This document shows positions 62,070-64,000 of a stretch of 64,000 nt of DNA, in pieces; position 1 is the first letter of the stretch, and each line of letters starts with the position of its first letter. The notes beneath the pieces are model-generated. The model ran no database searches. It saw only the letters and a list, made by a program, of their open reading frames with translations, and had not been told where the DNA came from. The stretch comes from Bacteroidota bacterium (GTDB lineage: Bacteria > Bacteroidota > Bacteroidia > Cytophagales > Spirosomataceae). Location: assembly GCA_020161355.1 (NCBI GenBank), contig JAIUOF010000003.1:372001-436000 (forward strand), read 5' to 3'. The position numbers were made by a program, and so were the translations under genes.

Positions 62070-64000
62070 ATGCAGTTTTTGTTTCCCGGAATATTGTGGG
62101 CATTGGCAGCATTGGCGATTCCGCTGGTGGTGCATTTGTTTAATTTCCGGAGGACAAAAAAAGTATATTTTTCGAATGTAGCCCTGCTAAAAGCTGTAGA
62201 AACCAAATCAGCCTCTTTCAGAAAACTCAAACGATGGCTCATAATGGCAGCAAGAATGTTGTTTTTAGCCTGCCTCGTAATAGCCTTTGCACAGCCCGTA
62301 TTTTACAAAAACAAAATTACGCCTTCGACCAAACCCGTCGGAATTAACGGAATCTATCTCGACAATTCGTTAAGCATGCAGAACACCACCGATAACAAGC
62401 GTTTTTTGGATCATGCTATTATTAAAATTGACGAGCTCTTATCTATTTTTAACCGCTCCTCCAACCTTCAGCTTACAACCAATGATTTTGATAGTCAGGA
62501 CCAATTTATTACAAGTGCAAAAAAAATTAAAGACCGACTGACTACCCTTGATTTTTCTGAAAGCCCAAGAACTCTTGAGCAGGTTTACAAAAGGCAACAT
62601 GATATTGCCTCAAAACACAACCCTTCAGCTTCTAACGATTTCTTCTGGTTTTCGGATTTTCAAAAAAGTACAGTGGGATCATTACAGAGTCTCAAAATTG
62701 ATTCTAACGACAAAGTGCATCTGATTCCTGTAAATGCTGCCGCTTACCAAAACGTCTTTGTTGATTCTGTTTGGCTTTCAATGCCGCTGATACGTGAAAT
62801 GCAGAATAATACACTGTATGTTAAAGTATTTAATTCGGGTAATAAAAAAGTGGATAAACTGCCACTTAAACTTTATATAGATGACATTCAATCTTCTACC
62901 TCTTCGGTTTCGATTGAAGCAAACGGATATCAGGTGGCATCATTTACTTTTACGGTAAAAGACAGAGGAATCCATCAAGCCAAAGTGAGTTTTGATGACC
63001 AGCCGATAGTTTTTGATAATGAGTATTTTTTTGTACTTAATGCTTCTCCTACTATCAGGATTTTGCATCTTTACGGACAGCGGAGCCCTCAAAACTATCT
63101 TGGAAAAATGTATGCCAACGATAGCCTTTTTAATTACAGCAGTTTTTCGGTGCAAAATTTCGACCCGGGTCAGGTTCAAAATGCCGACCTGGTATTACTT
63201 GAGGGTGTTTCTAATATTGAAGGTGAATTAAAATCCGCTCTGCAGACATTCCTGACTGCGGGTGGAAATGTTTTTGTCAGCCCTTCTGAAAATCCGGTAG
63301 TTGGAAGTTTTCAGGGATTTTTGAGTGGATATGGAATTTCAGGATTACAAAATGTTTTTGAAAATGTTAATCCTGAAAACTTTATAGATATAGCTGAACC
63401 TGAAAAAAGCTCACCTTTCTTTGAAGGTGTTTTTGAATCCGGAACCTTCAACGGAATGGTTAGTTTACCAAGAGGCAATCAAGTGCTGAGCTGGGGAGGA
63501 GCAGCAGAAAAACTGCTTTCATTCAGAAATGGACAGGTGTTTTTATCCAAAACCAAAGTGGGTGACGGCAATATCTACCTTATGTCAGCTCCGTTAATGT
63601 CAAAATTCGGCAATTTTGCTGAGCATGCTTTTTTTGTACCTACTTTTTACCGAATGGCTTCTTTGAGTAGCAAATCTGAAAAATTAGCCTATAGTTTCGA
63701 GGATTCTGACCTGCAATTTTATCTGCCCAATGCACCTAAAAACGCCACATACATTCTCAAAAATGAAAAAATGGAGATTATTCCCACACAAAGGTTAATC
63801 GGGAAAACGTTGCATCTTACTTTGCCAAAACCTTCGGAATTGGGCAACAAAAATCAGTTTAAAGCCGGTTTTTATGATTTGGTAATTAATGGAAAAGTAG
63901 AGAAAACCCTTGCTCTCAATCACGACAACATGGAGTCGAGGCTTGAAATAGTTTCGGCAGATGAGCTTAGAAAAATATTTGAAAACCAGCCAAATATTGA
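62070..64000 (+). CDS. BatA-domain (aerotolerance regulator N-terminal) membrane protein (partial, 3' end beyond window)
   Basis: About 643 residues are readable from the ATG at 62070 without a stop. The N-terminus is the BatA/aerotolerance-regulator domain (PF07584-like): a first helix (PGILWALAALAIPLVVHLFNF) followed by RRTKKVYFSNVALL, then a second helix (WLIMAARMLFLACLVIAFAQ). A VWA-like or beta-rich periplasmic region follows (GIYLDNSLSMQNTTDN has a partial MIDAS-like DxSxS). A DUF4159/GATase-like segment (ADLVLLEGVSNIEGELKSAL, GGNVFVSPSENPVVG) lies around residues 370-420. The function is not established; Bat proteins are linked to oxygen tolerance in some Bacteroides. The gene starts 138 bp after the small lipoprotein gene on the same strand. 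Confidence 0.85.
   Translation, partial: MQFLFPGILWALAALAIPLVVHLFNFRRTKKVYFSNVALLKAVETKSASFRKLKRWLIMAARMLFLACLVIAFAQPVFYKNKITPSTKPVGINGIYLDNSLSMQNTTDNKRFLDHAIIKIDELLSIFNRSSNLQLTTNDFDSQDQFITSAKKIKDRLTTLDFSESPRTLEQVYKRQHDIASKHNPSASNDFFWFSDFQKSTVGSLQSLKIDSNDKVHLIPVNAAAYQNVFVDSVWLSMPLIREMQNNTLYVKVFNSGNKKVDKLPLKLYIDDIQSSTSSVSIEANGYQVASFTFTVKDRGIHQAKVSFDDQPIVFDNEYFFVLNASPTIRILHLYGQRSPQNYLGKMYANDSLFNYSSFSVQNFDPGQVQNADLVLLEGVSNIEGELKSALQTFLTAGGNVFVSPSENPVVGSFQGFLSGYGISGLQNVFENVNPENFIDIAEPEKSSPFFEGVFESGTFNGMVSLPRGNQVLSWGGAAEKLLSFRNGQVFLSKTKVGDGNIYLMSAPLMSKFGNFAEHAFFVPTFYRMASLSSKSEKLAYSFEDSDLQFYLPNAPKNATYILKNEKMEIIPTQRLIGKTLHLTLPKPSELGNKNQFKAGFYDLVINGKVEKTLALNHDNMESRLEIVSADELRKIFENQPNI

Overview
The window is AT-rich DNA from a member of the Bacteroidota, most likely the Cytophagia/Cytophagales. 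The signs are three SusC/SusD pairs, DUF4249 and FG-GAP lipoproteins, a Nudix-fold NrtR-type regulator, promoters with the Bacteroidota TTTG / TAnnTTTG boxes, and a BatA-domain protein. The genus cannot be fixed from the sequence. I saw no rRNA, tRNA, CRISPR array, transposase or phage genes.

Positions 1-26300 form an outer-membrane uptake region with three paralogous SusC/SusD loci, all on the minus strand. Locus 1 is SusC-SusD, a terminator, an FG-GAP/ASPIC lipoprotein, a DUF4249 lipoprotein and a second TonB receptor cut by the window edge. Locus 2 is SusC-SusD alone. Locus 3 is SusC-SusD, a terminator and a second FG-GAP/ASPIC lipoprotein. None of the loci carries a recognisable glycoside hydrolase, lyase or peptidase. 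An NrtR-like regulator with a degenerate Nudix box lies between loci 1 and 2. The promoters of loci 2 and 3 share a -33/-7 pair and two upstream GTGT-N7-ACAC palindromes spaced about 64 bp apart. The locus 3 SusC has an in-frame TAA 89 codons before its natural end.

Positions 26800-34850 hold mixed single genes: a coiled-coil membrane protein, a sensor histidine kinase next to a thioredoxin-fold lipoprotein, a GC-rich palindromic repeat, a small lipoprotein, a YffB/ArsC-like protein convergent with a GMC oxidoreductase, and an XRE-S24 regulator. Positions 35050-39900 hold a glycan-type operon (two CDP-tyvelose-epimerase-like SDRs and a GT2 transferase) facing a large membrane protein.

Positions 40139-46355 encode hexuronate catabolism on the minus strand: uxaA, uxaC, kdgK, eda and an ExuT-like transporter. 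UxaC yields tagaturonate or fructuronate, UxaA makes 2-keto-3-deoxygluconate, KdgK phosphorylates it and Eda splits KDPG into pyruvate and glyceraldehyde-3-phosphate. The reductase between UxaC and UxaA (uxaB/uxuB) is not in the window.

Positions 46535-64000 hold an NTF2-like secreted protein, a PadR-PspC operon with a clear promoter and candidate auto-operator, a small membrane protein, an outer-membrane beta-barrel protein divergent from a LytS/LytTR two-component system, nuoLMN of complex I separated from the other nuo genes, L-2-hydroxyglutarate oxidase, a small lipoprotein and the start of a BatA-domain protein.
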